A stretch of 64,000 nucleotides of DNA. Origin: VRUE01 sp044867645. GTDB lineage: Bacteria > Actinomycetota > Thermoleophilia > Solirubrobacterales > 70-9. Within the stretch, counting starts at the first letter, position 1; each line of letters begins with the position of its first letter. The translations under genes and the position numbers were made by a program. The notes under the pieces were generated by a model that was given only the letters and a program-made list of their open reading frames with translations, did no database searches and was not told the DNA's origin. The stretch spans positions 1 through 64,000 of the forward strand of contig JBIOVI010000030.1 of assembly GCA_044867645.1 (NCBI GenBank), in the 5' to 3' direction. Shown piece by piece: positions 1-8,807 of the stretch.

Positions 1-1
1 A

Positions 2-208
2 GTCGACGTCAACATCGCCACCGGCATCACATACACCCAGACAGCCGGATCCGGTTTCGGTGCATGTGCAAACGCCACCGATACAAGCAACGGCAAATAC
101 ACCGGTAAAGCAATTGTCACAGGCGAGACCAAAGAAGAAAAAGAAATCGAAACAGAAAAAGGTAAAAAAATTAAAGAGTACGTCCACGTAGGCGTCTGGA
201 TCGAATAA
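2..208 (+). CDS. C-terminal fragment of a small secreted protein, 5' end outside window
   Basis: The frame is open from base 2 to a TAA at 206-208 (68 codons). The visible part resembles the C-terminus of the complete secreted protein at 39535-40224: both have Y(T/S)QTAG(S/T)GFGAC, a following NAT(D/N)TS segment, a TGE motif and a closing HVG(V/I) strand. The two are therefore paralogues. Between TGE and HVG this copy carries a Lys/Glu-rich stretch encoded by a purine-rich, AT-rich tract (about 131-178) that the other copy lacks. The family's function is unknown to me. By analogy with the complete copy it is probably exported. A strong hairpin follows the stop. Confidence 0.75.
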   Translation, partial: VDVNIATGITYTQTAGSGFGACANATDTSNGKYTGKAIVTGETKEEKEIETEKGKKIKEYVHVGVWIE

Positions 209-260
209 CCCTATCGCCTGAAAAGGCGCTGGACTGAGAGCCAGAAGATCGAAGGGTCAG

Positions 261-290
261 GCAAGGGCCGGGTACGCTTCCGGCCCTTGC
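261..290 (+). terminator. Hairpin terminator after the first partial gene
   Basis: Perfect 11-bp inverted repeat, GCAAGGGCCGG (261-271) and CCGGCCCTTGC (280-290), with an 8-base loop and a weak T-rich tail (TGTTGCTT). It lies 52 bases after the stop of the partial gene and before the promoter of the next gene. Confidence 0.75.
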
Positions 291-308
291 TGTTGCTTAT
301 GATGAGCC

Positions 309-338
309 TTGACAGATACTAAGTAGTTCCGATACGGT
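309..338 (+). promoter_or_regulatory. Sigma-70-like promoter of the NHL protein gene
   Basis: A consensus -35 TTGACA at 309-314 and a TACGGT -10 (TANNNT form) at 333-338 are separated by 18 bases. Transcription would start near 345, giving a leader of about 55 bases before the ATG at 402. Apart from this promoter and the terminator at 261-290, the 209-401 gap shows nothing else. Confidence 0.55.
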
Positions 339-401
339 CTAATCAAGTCTGAGCGGGGCGCCCGGCCCCGCTGGACACGGGGACAAGTAGCTGGGGAAGA
401 A

Positions 402-3400
402 ATGGATTTGTTTGCCAAATGCCTAAGGGCGGCTGGCCTTGTCGCTATCGCCGCATTGGCGTTCAGCGGCACCGCCGCCGCCGCGGAGATCAGCTTTTGC
501 GAGTTTGGTTCGGGCACGGGCCAGTGTGAAAAACCCGCTGGCGTAGCGGTTGATCGGTCAAACGGCCGTGTCTACGTCGTCGACAGAGGCAACAACCGGG
601 TAAACGTCTTCGACTCATCCGGAGGGTTCCTGCTGGCATTCGGCGGGCCCGGATCGGGTTCGGGCCAGCTCTCGAACCCGCGAGCGATCGCGGTCGACAA
701 CGATCCGGCGAGCACCGCCTTCCATGACGTCTACGTGGTCGACGACAACCTCCGCGTGCAGAGGTTTGCCCCGACGGGGAGCTTCGTGCTGATGTTCGGT
801 GGTGACGTCAACGAGACCGCGGTCGCGGAAGGCGGCACCGCGGCCGAACGAAACGTCTGCACCGCGCTCTCCGGCGATACCTGCGGCGCCGGCGCCGGGG
901 GCAGCGAAGGCGGCCGGCTGAACCGGGGCGAAGACCCTGTCGCAATCGGCCTTGGGGGAGTCGTCTTCGTTGGCGACAGCAGAAGAGTCGTGGGTGACGA
1001 ATTTTCTTCACGTATCGAGAAGTTCGAACCCTCGGGTAGCTTCATAGGCTCATCGGCACTACCGGGCACGAAACCCGTGGGCAGCATCGCGGTCGATTCA
1101 AGCGGGGACGCCTACATCACCATCGCCGGCGGCATCGAGAAGTTCGAACCAAGCGAACCGAATGCGACCTTTCTCTACTCGCTCGACCCCGGCAGCAATA
1201 CCACCTCCCTAGCAATCGATTCCTCGGACAACCTTTTTGCCGCCCAGTCCGAGGGAGGCTTCCGGGTGATTACCGAGTATGACTCCAGCGGCTCCACCGT
1301 TTTTCGATTCGGTTACAGGGAAATCGACTTCAACCTCAACGGTCTTGCCGTCTCCTCGGCTGGCAACGGCGTCTTCGGCAGTGAAGAATACGTAGGCGCT
1401 CCGTCGCCTGGCAACAGGGTCGTGCTCTTTTCCCTACCGCCACCGGGACCGCTCGCCTGCTGTCCGGCGGCGGGCCCAGTGGGCAACACGAAAGCCACCC
1501 TCAACGCCAGTATCAACCCCGAGGGCAAAGAAACCAAATATCACTTCGAGTACATAGACCAAGCGGGCTTCGAAGCGGGTGGCTTCTCCAACCCCGCCAC
1601 CGAAAGCTCCCCTGAAGCGGTAGCCGGCTCAGACTTCGCGCTCCACTCGGTGAGTGCTCAGGCGAACGTCGAACCAGAAACGACGTACCATTTCCGCGTC
1701 GTCGCAAGCAACGAACTCGGGACCAGCATCGCCAGCGGCGAATTCGAATCTCAACCGCCGCTGCAGATCGGCGACATCTGGTCAACCGCGGTCGGTGCCG
1801 ACGCGGCACAGTTGCACGCCGCGGTGAACCCACTCGGTCTCCTCGCCACCGGCTACTTCGAGTACGTGGACGACGCGACCTTCCAGGTGACCGGCTTCGA
1901 GAACGCGACTCGGCTCCCGAACGTGAGCGGCGGCGCAACGCCGATCGATTTCGGCTCCTCGGAAGTGGAGGAAACGCGCTTCGCTCAGCTCTCCTCCCTG
2001 GAATCAGACACCGTCTACCACTACCGGATCGTCGTTTTCGATCCTTTCACCTCGGGCGAGGGGATCGCCAGCCCTGAACGGGTCTTCCGCACCTTCCCAC
2101 CGCCCCTTCCCTCCGCTCCTTGCCCAAACGCAACCCTCCGCACCGGCTCTTCGGCGAACCTGCCCGACTGCCGCGCGTACGAGATGGTCTCCCCGGTCGA
2201 CAAAAACAACAGCGACATCGCCGTCTTCTTCAGCAATCTCAGCTTTCCCGCGGGTCTCGACCAGAGCTCTACCGATGGCAACAAGCTGACCTACTCCTCC
2301 GTAACCGCCTTCGGTGATGCGGTGAGCGCGCCCTTCACCTCGCAATACATCGCCACCCGTAAGGAAGGGGAGGGCTGGTTCACCCACGCAATCTCTCCGC
2401 CGCGCGGAACGCCCAGCTTCGCCGACAGCGCCACCGCCAAGCTCGACGTCGAGTTCAAAGCCTTCTCATCTGATCCAGCGCTCTCCAGCGGCTGGCTCCT
2501 CCATGACACCGACCCGACGCTGGATAGCTGCGCCGTGCCAGGCTTCCTCAATCTCTACAGGCGCGACAACGCCGGTGAAGCCTACGAAGCACTGACCACG
2601 GCCAAACCGCTGAACCAGGCGCCCGGCAGCTACTGGCCCGAACTGCAGGGCGTCTCCGCCGACGGCTCACACGCGGTCTTCCGGGCCAACGCCAAGCTGA
2701 ACGGCCCGGCGGCGAGCATCACCGACTATCAGCTCTACGAGCATGTACGCGGCAAAGGCTGCGGTGAACTTCGGTTGGTAAGCGTGTTGCCGAACGGAAC
2801 TCCTAGCGTCTCCTCTTCTTCGGCCGGAACCATCAACGGCCTCGCGGAAGGCCGGGAGAACACCGTCGCGAGGGCGGTTTCGGAGGACGGCTCGCGGATC
2901 TACTGGACCTCCGCGGGCGCTCTCTACCTCCGCGTCGGCGGCAAAGAAACCGTCCAGGTGGCGGCGAGCTCTTCGAGGTTTTGGACCGCGGCCACCGATG
3001 GCTCCAAGGCGATCTACACGATCGGCGAAGACCTCTACGAATTCGACGCCGACGTCAAAGCGTCAACGCTGATCGCGAAAGGAGTCGCGGGCATTGCCGA
3101 CGCCAGCAGGGATGCCTCACGCCTCTACTTCGTCTCCCGGGAAGCGCTGACGGGCGAAGCGAAAGCGGGAGAACCGAACCTCTACCTCCGCGAGGAAGGG
3201 ATGCCCCTTAGGCTCGTCGCAACGCTCGCGCCCGCGGACGTGACCAGCAATTTCAGGCATTCGGCGTTTTCCGTGATCAGCGAGTCGCCGGTCAAGCGCG
3301 GCGCCAGGGCGACCCCCGACGGGGGCCACCTCGTCTTCGTCTCGACGGCATCTCTGACTGGCTATGACAACAAGGATGCCGAAAACGGACAGCCTGCCAT

Positions 3401-4124
3401 CGAGCTCTATCTCTATGACGGCGATACGGACACGCTCGCCTGCGTTTCCTGTAACCACAGCGGCGGGCGGCCGACTGGGCGGGAATTCAAAGGCTCCAAC
3501 GGCGAAGTGCGCCGGGTCGCCGCGCAGCTGCCTGTCTGGGAGAACCAGCTCTATGTGCCGCGGGCGCTTTCCGACAGCGGCAACCGGATCTTCTTCGAGA
3601 GCTTCGAGGCGCTGGTGCTGCGCGACACCAATGGCAGACAGGACGTCTATGAGTGGGAGCGGGCCGGCGGCAAGGGCGAGTGTGAAGAAAAGGGTGCCGA
3701 ACTGTACGTGCAAAGCACCGGAGGGTGCCTCAGCCTGATCTCTTCCGGAGAAAGCCCAATCGATGCCCAGTTCACCGACGCGAGTCCCAATGGCAACGAC
3801 GTATTCATCAAAACGGACTCGAGCCTCTTGTCCCATGACCCGGGCCAGGTCGACATCTACGACGCCCGAGTCGAAGGCGGTCTACCGATCCCACCCGAAG
3901 CAAAAGCGGAATGCGAAGGAGGGGCGTGCCAGACCCCCCCGACTCCGCCCGGCCATCCGACGCCCTCGAGCTCAGTCTTCCAGGAGAGGCTCAAGCCCTT
4001 CCGCTGCCCCAAAGGGAAGCGAAAAATCCGTCGCGCGGGCAAGGTGCGTTGCGTGCCCAAACACAAACACCACCGAGCGCGACACCGCGATCGCAAGAAC
4101 CACCACGCGGAGGCAAGACGATGA
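402..4124 (+). CDS. Giant secreted NHL/TolB-type beta-propeller protein
   Basis: 1240 aa. A Sec signal peptide (hydrophobic core, cleavage near the Ala run at about residue 27) is followed by NHL-type propeller repeats (about 35-350; for example GVAVDRSNGRVYVVDRGNNR). Two Ig/fibronectin-like modules follow, each with a YHFEY or YHYR-type strand (about 360-570). Next is a motif LPDCRAYEMVSP near residue 586, then a second TolB/WD40-like repeat region. The protein ends in a Lys/Arg/His-rich tail of about 45 residues. No transmembrane anchor or sortase motif is visible, so it is probably extracellular or wall-bound through the basic tail. The stop overlaps the next start (ATGA), so the two genes are translationally coupled. 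The precise role is unknown; adhesion or surface scaffolding is an inference. Confidence 0.85.
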   Translation: MDLFAKCLRAAGLVAIAALAFSGTAAAAEISFCEFGSGTGQCEKPAGVAVDRSNGRVYVVDRGNNRVNVFDSSGGFLLAFGGPGSGSGQLSNPRAIAVDNDPASTAFHDVYVVDDNLRVQRFAPTGSFVLMFGGDVNETAVAEGGTAAERNVCTALSGDTCGAGAGGSEGGRLNRGEDPVAIGLGGVVFVGDSRRVVGDEFSSRIEKFEPSGSFIGSSALPGTKPVGSIAVDSSGDAYITIAGGIEKFEPSEPNATFLYSLDPGSNTTSLAIDSSDNLFAAQSEGGFRVITEYDSSGSTVFRFGYREIDFNLNGLAVSSAGNGVFGSEEYVGAPSPGNRVVLFSLPPPGPLACCPAAGPVGNTKATLNASINPEGKETKYHFEYIDQAGFEAGGFSNPATESSPEAVAGSDFALHSVSAQANVEPETTYHFRVVASNELGTSIASGEFESQPPLQIGDIWSTAVGADAAQLHAAVNPLGLLATGYFEYVDDATFQVTGFENATRLPNVSGGATPIDFGSSEVEETRFAQLSSLESDTVYHYRIVVFDPFTSGEGIASPERVFRTFPPPLPSAPCPNATLRTGSSANLPDCRAYEMVSPVDKNNSDIAVFFSNLSFPAGLDQSSTDGNKLTYSSVTAFGDAVSAPFTSQYIATRKEGEGWFTHAISPPRGTPSFADSATAKLDVEFKAFSSDPALSSGWLLHDTDPTLDSCAVPGFLNLYRRDNAGEAYEALTTAKPLNQAPGSYWPELQGVSADGSHAVFRANAKLNGPAASITDYQLYEHVRGKGCGELRLVSVLPNGTPSVSSSSAGTINGLAEGRENTVARAVSEDGSRIYWTSAGALYLRVGGKETVQVAASSSRFWTAATDGSKAIYTIGEDLYEFDADVKASTLIAKGVAGIADASRDASRLYFVSREALTGEAKAGEPNLYLREEGMPLRLVATLAPADVTSNFRHSAFSVISESPVKRGARATPDGGHLVFVSTASLTGYDNKDAENGQPAIELYLYDGDTDTLACVSCNHSGGRPTGREFKGSNGEVRRVAAQLPVWENQLYVPRALSDSGNRIFFESFEALVLRDTNGRQDVYEWERAGGKGECEEKGAELYVQSTGGCLSLISSGESPIDAQFTDASPNGNDVFIKTDSSLLSHDPGQVDIYDARVEGGLPIPPEAKAECEGGACQTPPTPPGHPTPSSSVFQERLKPFRCPKGKRKIRRAGKVRCVPKHKHHRARHRDRKNHHAEARR

Positions 4125-6922
4125 GGCGGCTTGTCCTGATTTTCCTCGCCGCCTCGCTCGCCTCCCTCCTGCTCGCCCCCAGCCCGGCGACGGCCGCGTT
4201 CGGCATCAAAAACCTGGATGTCACGTTCACGGCGTCGAATGGCTCACCGGTGACCCAGGCCGGTTCTCACCCCTTCGCGATGACGACCTCTTTCGACGTC
4301 AACACCAAGATCGATCCCAAACTCGGGGAAATTCCCGATGAGGAATTCAAAGATCTGGTCGTAGACCAGCCGGCCGGTCTCGCGTTCGACCCGCGAGCGG
4401 TTCCGCGTTGCTCAGCCGCTGACTTCCTCTTCGCCAACGGAGAACACCCCTCCAGCCTCTGCCCAGACGCCACCGCGATCGGGATCATCGGCGCACGCGG
4501 CGAGGCCGGCAATCCGAATCCCTCCGATTTCGGCATCGTCTACAACCTCGTGCCGCCACCCGGCGCAGCGGCAAAGTTCGGATTTCACGTCCTCGGCGTA
4601 GCGGTCACGATCTCAGGAGGGGTGCGCAGCGAGGGGGAACGTAATCTCTTCGCTTCGTTGATGAACGTCTCCCAGGCGGTGTCCTTTTACGGGTCGGTGC
4701 TGACTCTCTGGGGGAATCCGGCCGATCCCGCTCACGACGGAGAACGGGGTGACTGCTTCCTCGAAGGCGGTAGCTGCCCCGCCGGTGTCCCCGAAAGGCC
4801 GTTCATCACCATGCCACGCAGCTGCACCGGCCCGTTAACCACGATCTTCAAGGCCGCCTCATGGCAGAACCCGAGCACCTGGGTGCAAAGCAGTGCCAGT
4901 ACCCACGACAACCTGGTGCCTCCGAACCCGCTCGGCATGAGCGGCTGCGCCAAACTCGGCTTCGGCCCACTCATTTCGGCAAAGCCGACCACCGATTGGG
5001 CGGAGAGCCCATCGGGTCTCGATGTCAGCGTCGACGTAAACGACCCAGGCGTGACTAGCCCGAAAGGGATCGCCCAGTCCGACATCAAGAAGGCCGTTCT
5101 GACCCTTCCGGAGGGGGTGACCGCTAACCCATCGCTCGCCGAAGGGCTAGGCGTATGCACGCCGACCGATCTCAGCAAGGAGAGGGCGAATTCCGAACCG
5201 GGAGAGGGCTGTCCCGAATCCTCGAAGATCGGCACCGTCGAAGTAGAAACCCCGCTGCTGGAAGACGAAACGCTAAAGGGGTCGCTGTTCATCGCTCAGC
5301 CTGACGATCCCACGACCGCAGCACCGGAAACGGAGAATCCCTTTGACTCCCTGATCGCCCTCTATGTGGTGATCAAGGACTCAGACCTAGGGATCCTGGT
5401 CAAGCAGGCTGGCAAAGTCGAGCCCGATCCCCAAACCGGTCAGCTCGTCACCACCTTCGATGACCTTCCTCAATTCCCCCTCGGTCATGTCCGCTTCCAC
5501 CTCCGCGAGGGGGGACGCAGCCCGCTGGTAACGCCACCACGCTGTGGCGACTTCACCGCAAGCGCCGAGTTCACGCCGTGGGCGAACCCGACCCATCCGC
5601 TTGTCACCACGACCTCCTTCGAGATCAACGCCGGCGTGGGGGGTTCGTCCTGCCCACCCGGGGGTGTGCCCCCATTCCATCCGAGCTTCACGGCAGGCAC
5701 GATCAATAACAGCGCCGCTTCCTACTCCCCCTTTTATATGCGTCTCACCCGCAAGGACGGCGAACAGGACATGACCAAGCTCTCCTCGATCCTCCCCCCT
5801 GGCTTGGTGGGCAAGCTCGCCGGGGTGTCGAAATGTCCTGACGCCGAGATCGCCGCCGCCTCGGGCAAGACGGGCAGGCAAGAGCTCATCGCGCCGAGCT
5901 GTCCCGCCAACTCGAAGATCGGCCGCATCGTCAGCGCTGCCGGTGTCGGCCCCGAGCTCACCTATGTTCCAGGCAGCCTCTACCTCGCGGGACGCTACCG
6001 CGGAGATCCGCTCAGTGTGGTGGCCGTCGTCCCCGCGGTGGCTGGCCCCTTCGACGCCGGCACCGTCGTCGTCCGCTTGGCGTTGACCCTCAATCCCGAG
6101 ACGGCAGAAGTGGAAGTCGACGGCTCGGCCTCCGATCCTATCCCCCACATCCTCAAGGGAATCGTGTTGAAGGTAAGGGAACTCGAGGTCTACGCCGACC
6201 GTTCCGAATTCACCCTTAACCCGACCGGCTGCAGGCCCTCAAAAGTCCGAGCGACTCTGTTCGGCAGCTTCCTGGACATTTTCAGCCCTGCCGATGACTT
6301 CCCAATCTCCCTGGCCGATCGCTTCCAGGCAGCGGGCTGCGCCGGCCTTGACTTCAAGCCAAAGCTGAGCCTGCGCCTGAAAGGCGGCACCAGGCGTGGC
6401 GATCACCCGACGCTGCGCGCGGTGGTCATCCCGCACGCGGGAGACGCCAACTTTCGACGAGCTGTAGTCACCCTCCCTCGCTCAGCTTTCCTCGACCAGG
6501 CTCACATAAGGACTATCTGCACCCGGGTGCAGTTCGCCGCTCGAGCCTGCCCGAAAGGATCGGTCTACGGCTTCGCCAAAGCGATCACGCCGTTGCTCGA
6601 TCAACCTTTGCAGGGCCCGGTCTACCTGCGCTCCTCCAACCACAGCCTGCCCGATCTCGTGGCGGCTCTGCATGGCATTGTCGATATCGATGTCGTTGGT
6701 CGTATCGACTCACACAAAGGCGGCATCCGCTCCAGCTTCGAAAACATTCCCGACGCCCCAGTCTCAAAGTTCACCCTCCGCATGCGAGGCGGCACGAAGG
6801 GCCTGATCGTCAATAGCCGCAACCTCTGCGTGCGTCCTTCGCGAGCGATCGTGCGCCTAACCGGTCAGAACCGCAAGCTGCACAACTTCCATCCACTGGT
6901 GCGGGCAAGCGACTGTGGCTAG
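4121..6922 (+). CDS. Large secreted repeat protein, coupled to the NHL protein
   Basis: 933 aa from the ATG at 4121. This start is chosen because it opens directly on a signal peptide (MRRLVLIFLAASLASLLLAP, cleavage near ATAA) and overlaps the upstream stop by 4 bases; the frame is open further upstream but without a signal. The mature part repeats a module with pairs of Cys and a CP..S.IG signature (CPDATAIGIIG, CPESSKIGTV, CPANSKIGRIV), which suggests several related disulfide-bonded beta domains. I recognise the architecture as typical of Solirubrobacterales secretomes but cannot assign a function. Coupling to the preceding gene suggests that the two products act together at the cell surface. 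Confidence 0.8.
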   Translation: MRRLVLIFLAASLASLLLAPSPATAAFGIKNLDVTFTASNGSPVTQAGSHPFAMTTSFDVNTKIDPKLGEIPDEEFKDLVVDQPAGLAFDPRAVPRCSAADFLFANGEHPSSLCPDATAIGIIGARGEAGNPNPSDFGIVYNLVPPPGAAAKFGFHVLGVAVTISGGVRSEGERNLFASLMNVSQAVSFYGSVLTLWGNPADPAHDGERGDCFLEGGSCPAGVPERPFITMPRSCTGPLTTIFKAASWQNPSTWVQSSASTHDNLVPPNPLGMSGCAKLGFGPLISAKPTTDWAESPSGLDVSVDVNDPGVTSPKGIAQSDIKKAVLTLPEGVTANPSLAEGLGVCTPTDLSKERANSEPGEGCPESSKIGTVEVETPLLEDETLKGSLFIAQPDDPTTAAPETENPFDSLIALYVVIKDSDLGILVKQAGKVEPDPQTGQLVTTFDDLPQFPLGHVRFHLREGGRSPLVTPPRCGDFTASAEFTPWANPTHPLVTTTSFEINAGVGGSSCPPGGVPPFHPSFTAGTINNSAASYSPFYMRLTRKDGEQDMTKLSSILPPGLVGKLAGVSKCPDAEIAAASGKTGRQELIAPSCPANSKIGRIVSAAGVGPELTYVPGSLYLAGRYRGDPLSVVAVVPAVAGPFDAGTVVVRLALTLNPETAEVEVDGSASDPIPHILKGIVLKVRELEVYADRSEFTLNPTGCRPSKVRATLFGSFLDIFSPADDFPISLADRFQAAGCAGLDFKPKLSLRLKGGTRRGDHPTLRAVVIPHAGDANFRRAVVTLPRSAFLDQAHIRTICTRVQFAARACPKGSVYGFAKAITPLLDQPLQGPVYLRSSNHSLPDLVAALHGIVDIDVVGRIDSHKGGIRSSFENIPDAPVSKFTLRMRGGTKGLIVNSRNLCVRPSRAIVRLTGQNRKLHNFHPLVRASDCG

Positions 6923-6982
6923 AACGCACGCACTAATAGCGAGCGACCTTAGACAGAGGTAGAGAACTTCTGATATTTCTAA

Positions 6983-6988
6983 TACAAT
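6983..6988 (+). promoter_or_regulatory. Candidate -10 box of the collagen-like gene
   Basis: TACAAT at 6983-6988 sits in a locally AT-rich stretch (about 6970-7015) of the 129-base gap between the two genes. I see no convincing -35 at the usual distance. It would give a leader of about 55-60 bases. Confidence 0.35.
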
Positions 6989-7051
6989 ACGCTTTAGTTT
7001 CTAATTTCGAATTTGGTTCGGACTGAGCCACTTCGACAGGGAGGGGGAAAA

Positions 7052-7801
7052 ATGTTCTCGATATTTCGTAACCGCTTCGGCGTCCCAGGTGTGATCTCTG
7101 TGATCGCTCTGGTCTTCGCGATGTTCGGCGGCGCTTATGCCGCAAGTAACTCCAGTGGTGGCTCTAAGGCGACCGCTTCGGCCAAAGCCAAAAAGGGGCC
7201 CAGGGGCCCCAGGGGCCCTAAAGGCCCACCGGGAGCGACGGGACCCACCGGTCCGCAGGGTCCCGCTGGCCCGGCCGGTGCGAACGGCAAAGACGGGGCT
7301 AACGGCGCAGACGGCCAAAGCGTGACGGTCACCTCCCTGCCCACCGGCCAGTGTGCCAATGGACAGGGCGGCGCAAAATTTACGGTAGGAGGCCAGGAAG
7401 CAGAGGCCTGCAATGGCGAAACCGGCTTTACGGAAAGCCTTCCGGAAGGCAAGACCGAGACGGGTACCTTTGCCGTGCAGGCGGAGGAAGGCGGTCCAGC
7501 CCCAATCGTTCCCATTTCGTTCAATATTCCACTCGCGGCTGGACTCGACCAGGCACACGTGCACTTTGTGACCGCGCCCGGTGGAAGCTGCACGGGATCG
7601 GCGAGCAATCCGACCGCGGCCAGTGGCCATCTCTGCGTCTATAAATCGATCGGGAATGGCCTCGTCATCTCAGCTACTGAAGGATTTATCAAGCCTGACT
7701 TCTCCGATCTAGGCGCCGGGCCAACCGGAACGCTTCTCGGTTTCGAAGCCCCCACCGCCCCGGTATCGACCGTTTTCGGAGCCTGGGCAGTCACCGGCTA
7801 G
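7052..7801 (+). CDS. Secreted or membrane-anchored collagen-like protein
   Basis: 249 aa from the ATG at 7052, chosen because a purine-rich GGGAGGGGG ribosome binding site ends a few bases upstream. Residues about 10-30 (VPGVISVIALVFAMFGGAYA) form a signal peptide or anchor. Ser/Ala/Lys-rich residues follow, then about 13 uninterrupted Gly-X-Y triplets (GPRGPRGPKGPPGATGPTG and onward to GKDGANGADG), a collagen triple-helix tract. The C-terminal 150 residues form a small beta-rich domain with four Cys that could be the trimerisation head. Bacterial collagen-like proteins are usually surface fibres. A 16-bp hairpin ends the unit. Confidence 0.85.
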   Translation: MFSIFRNRFGVPGVISVIALVFAMFGGAYAASNSSGGSKATASAKAKKGPRGPRGPKGPPGATGPTGPQGPAGPAGANGKDGANGADGQSVTVTSLPTGQCANGQGGAKFTVGGQEAEACNGETGFTESLPEGKTETGTFAVQAEEGGPAPIVPISFNIPLAAGLDQAHVHFVTAPGGSCTGSASNPTAASGHLCVYKSIGNGLVISATEGFIKPDFSDLGAGPTGTLLGFEAPTAPVSTVFGAWAVTG

Positions 7802-7822
7802 CCCAATTCATCGCTGAAGCAA

Positions 7823-7859
7823 ATCCGGCCTCGTACGGTCTAGCCGTACGAGGCCGGAT
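7823..7859 (+). terminator. 16-bp perfect hairpin after the collagen-like gene
   Basis: Arms 7823-7838 and 7844-7859 are perfectly complementary (16 bp) around a 5-base loop TCTAG, starting 21 bases after the stop. No T run follows, so this is either a GC-rich Rho-independent terminator of the actinobacterial kind or an mRNA-stabilising 3' hairpin. Confidence 0.7.
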
Positions 7860-7927
7860 CGGTCTAACGGTTGCAGGGTTCCTCTCATAGGCGAAACTTC
7901 GGGAACCTGAGTTTTTGCCCGATGTAG

Positions 7928-7956
7928 CCCAAATTTCAGGGATTTAGGGATTTGGG
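7928..7956. repeat. Short inverted repeat upstream of the riboswitch
   Basis: CCCAAAT (7928-7934) and ATTTGGG (7950-7956) form a 7-bp inverted repeat with a 15-base spacer, about 40 bases before the c-di-GMP aptamer. It lies where the pilin promoter should be and may be an operator. No protein is assigned. The rest of 7860-7997 shows no gene. Confidence 0.35.
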
Positions 7957-7997
7957 TGCTGGTCGATTAGGGGTCTGTGATGAATCTGCCAGTGCTT

Positions 7998-8079
7998 CGG
8001 TGCAAAGGCAAAACCGCTGCGAAGCGGGGGCGCAAAGCTTTCGGGGACTCCCATCTGGGAGCCGGCCGGGCTACCACCG
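7998..8079 (+). ncRNA. c-di-GMP-I (GEMM-I) riboswitch aptamer ahead of the pilin gene
   Basis: The sequence fits the GEMM-I architecture. The closing P1 stem is CGGTG (7998-8002) with CACCG (8075-8079). The conserved GCAAAGGCAAAACCGC segment leads into a stem CCGCT/AGCGG capped by a GCGA (GNRA) tetraloop at about 8014-8027. The conserved linker GGCGCAAAGC and a second hairpin (GGGACTCCC with GGGAG) precede the conserved 3' GCCGGGCTACC-like segment. GEMM-I RNAs bind cyclic di-GMP and in several bacteria control pilin genes. About 70 bases separate the aptamer from the pilin ATG. There GACC (8133-8136) can pair with GGTC over the AGGAGG site, which suggests translational control. Whether it is an on or off switch cannot be told from the sequence. 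Confidence 0.88.
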
Positions 8080-8149
8080 GGGTCGACAGACACCACGTGG
8101 CTTCACACGGGGCTCTGGCGCAAACGATTAGGACCATAGGAGGTCACTA

Positions 8150-8617
8150 ATGTTTCTCCAGAATCTACGGGCCCGTGTTGGCGCCCGGCTCAAGGGCGAT
8201 GGCGAGGCCGGCTTCACGCTGATCGAGCTTCTCGTCGTCATGCTCATCCTCGGCATCCTCGCCGCAATCGCGATTCCCGCCTTCTTCAATCAGAAGGACA
8301 AGGCGACGGACGCTTCCGCCAAGGCGATGGCGCGCTCCGCTGAGACCGCGATGGAGACGTGGGGAACCGACCACGGTGGGGTCTACAACACCGTACCCCT
8401 CGCGAGCGGTGAAGATCTCCACAAAATCGAGCCGACGGTCATCGCTGCAAAGGTCACCGTCTCAGAACATGCTGCAAAAAGCTATAAAGTGACCGCAGCT
8501 TCGGACATTGCCGGTCATAACTTCAGCATCAAACGCAATGAAGATGGAACCACCACCTTCAGTTGTGAACCGCAGGGTGAAGGCGGTTGTCCGACCGGCG
8601 GCAACTGGGGCAAATAG
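8150..8617 (+). CDS. Type IV prepilin (major pilin candidate)
   Basis: 155 aa. A strong AGGAGG site lies 6-7 bases before the ATG. The class III leader ends at Gly21, followed by FTLIELLVVMLILGILAAIA: a Phe at +1, Glu at +5 (Glu26) and a 20-residue hydrophobic helix, the hallmarks of type IVa pilins and pseudopilins. The helix continues through DKATDASAKAMARSAETAMETW. The C-terminal domain is short, with a possible disulfide near its end (CEPQGEGGC). The gene has its own riboswitch and its own terminator, so it is expressed apart from the minor pilin operon downstream, as usual for the abundant subunit. Confidence 0.92.
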   Translation: MFLQNLRARVGARLKGDGEAGFTLIELLVVMLILGILAAIAIPAFFNQKDKATDASAKAMARSAETAMETWGTDHGGVYNTVPLASGEDLHKIEPTVIAAKVTVSEHAAKSYKVTAASDIAGHNFSIKRNEDGTTTFSCEPQGEGGCPTGGNWGK

Positions 8618-8661
8618 CCCAGGTACCGGCCAGCTCGGCTTCTCTGAGCCGGGTTGCGAGG

Positions 8662-8692
8662 AAAGGGCGGGCCTCGAGCCCGCCCTTTCTTT
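8662..8692 (+). terminator. Rho-independent terminator of the pilin gene
   Basis: An 11-bp perfect stem, AAAGGGCGGGC (8662-8672) and GCCCGCCCTTT (8678-8688), with a CTCGA loop and a T-containing tail, lies 45 bases after the pilin stop. The rest of the gap to 8807 shows no gene. Confidence 0.8.
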
Positions 8693-8807
8693 ACCCATTT
8701 TTTGCCTAGACGTTTGGTCGATACGTCCACGAATCGACCGGGCCGCCGGGTAGAGGCTCCCTGGGGCTCAAGCTGAAGCCCTGTTTGCTCGATCTAAGAA
8801 CGAACGC

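Noticed and set aside
3911..4120. Upstream extension of the 933-aa secreted protein
   Set aside because: The extension overlaps the end of the NHL gene and would bury the signal peptide that starts at 4121.
7190..7320. Clustered GGGGCCC palindromes
   Set aside because: They come from consecutive Gly-Pro codons of the collagen-like tract, not from a separate DNA element.
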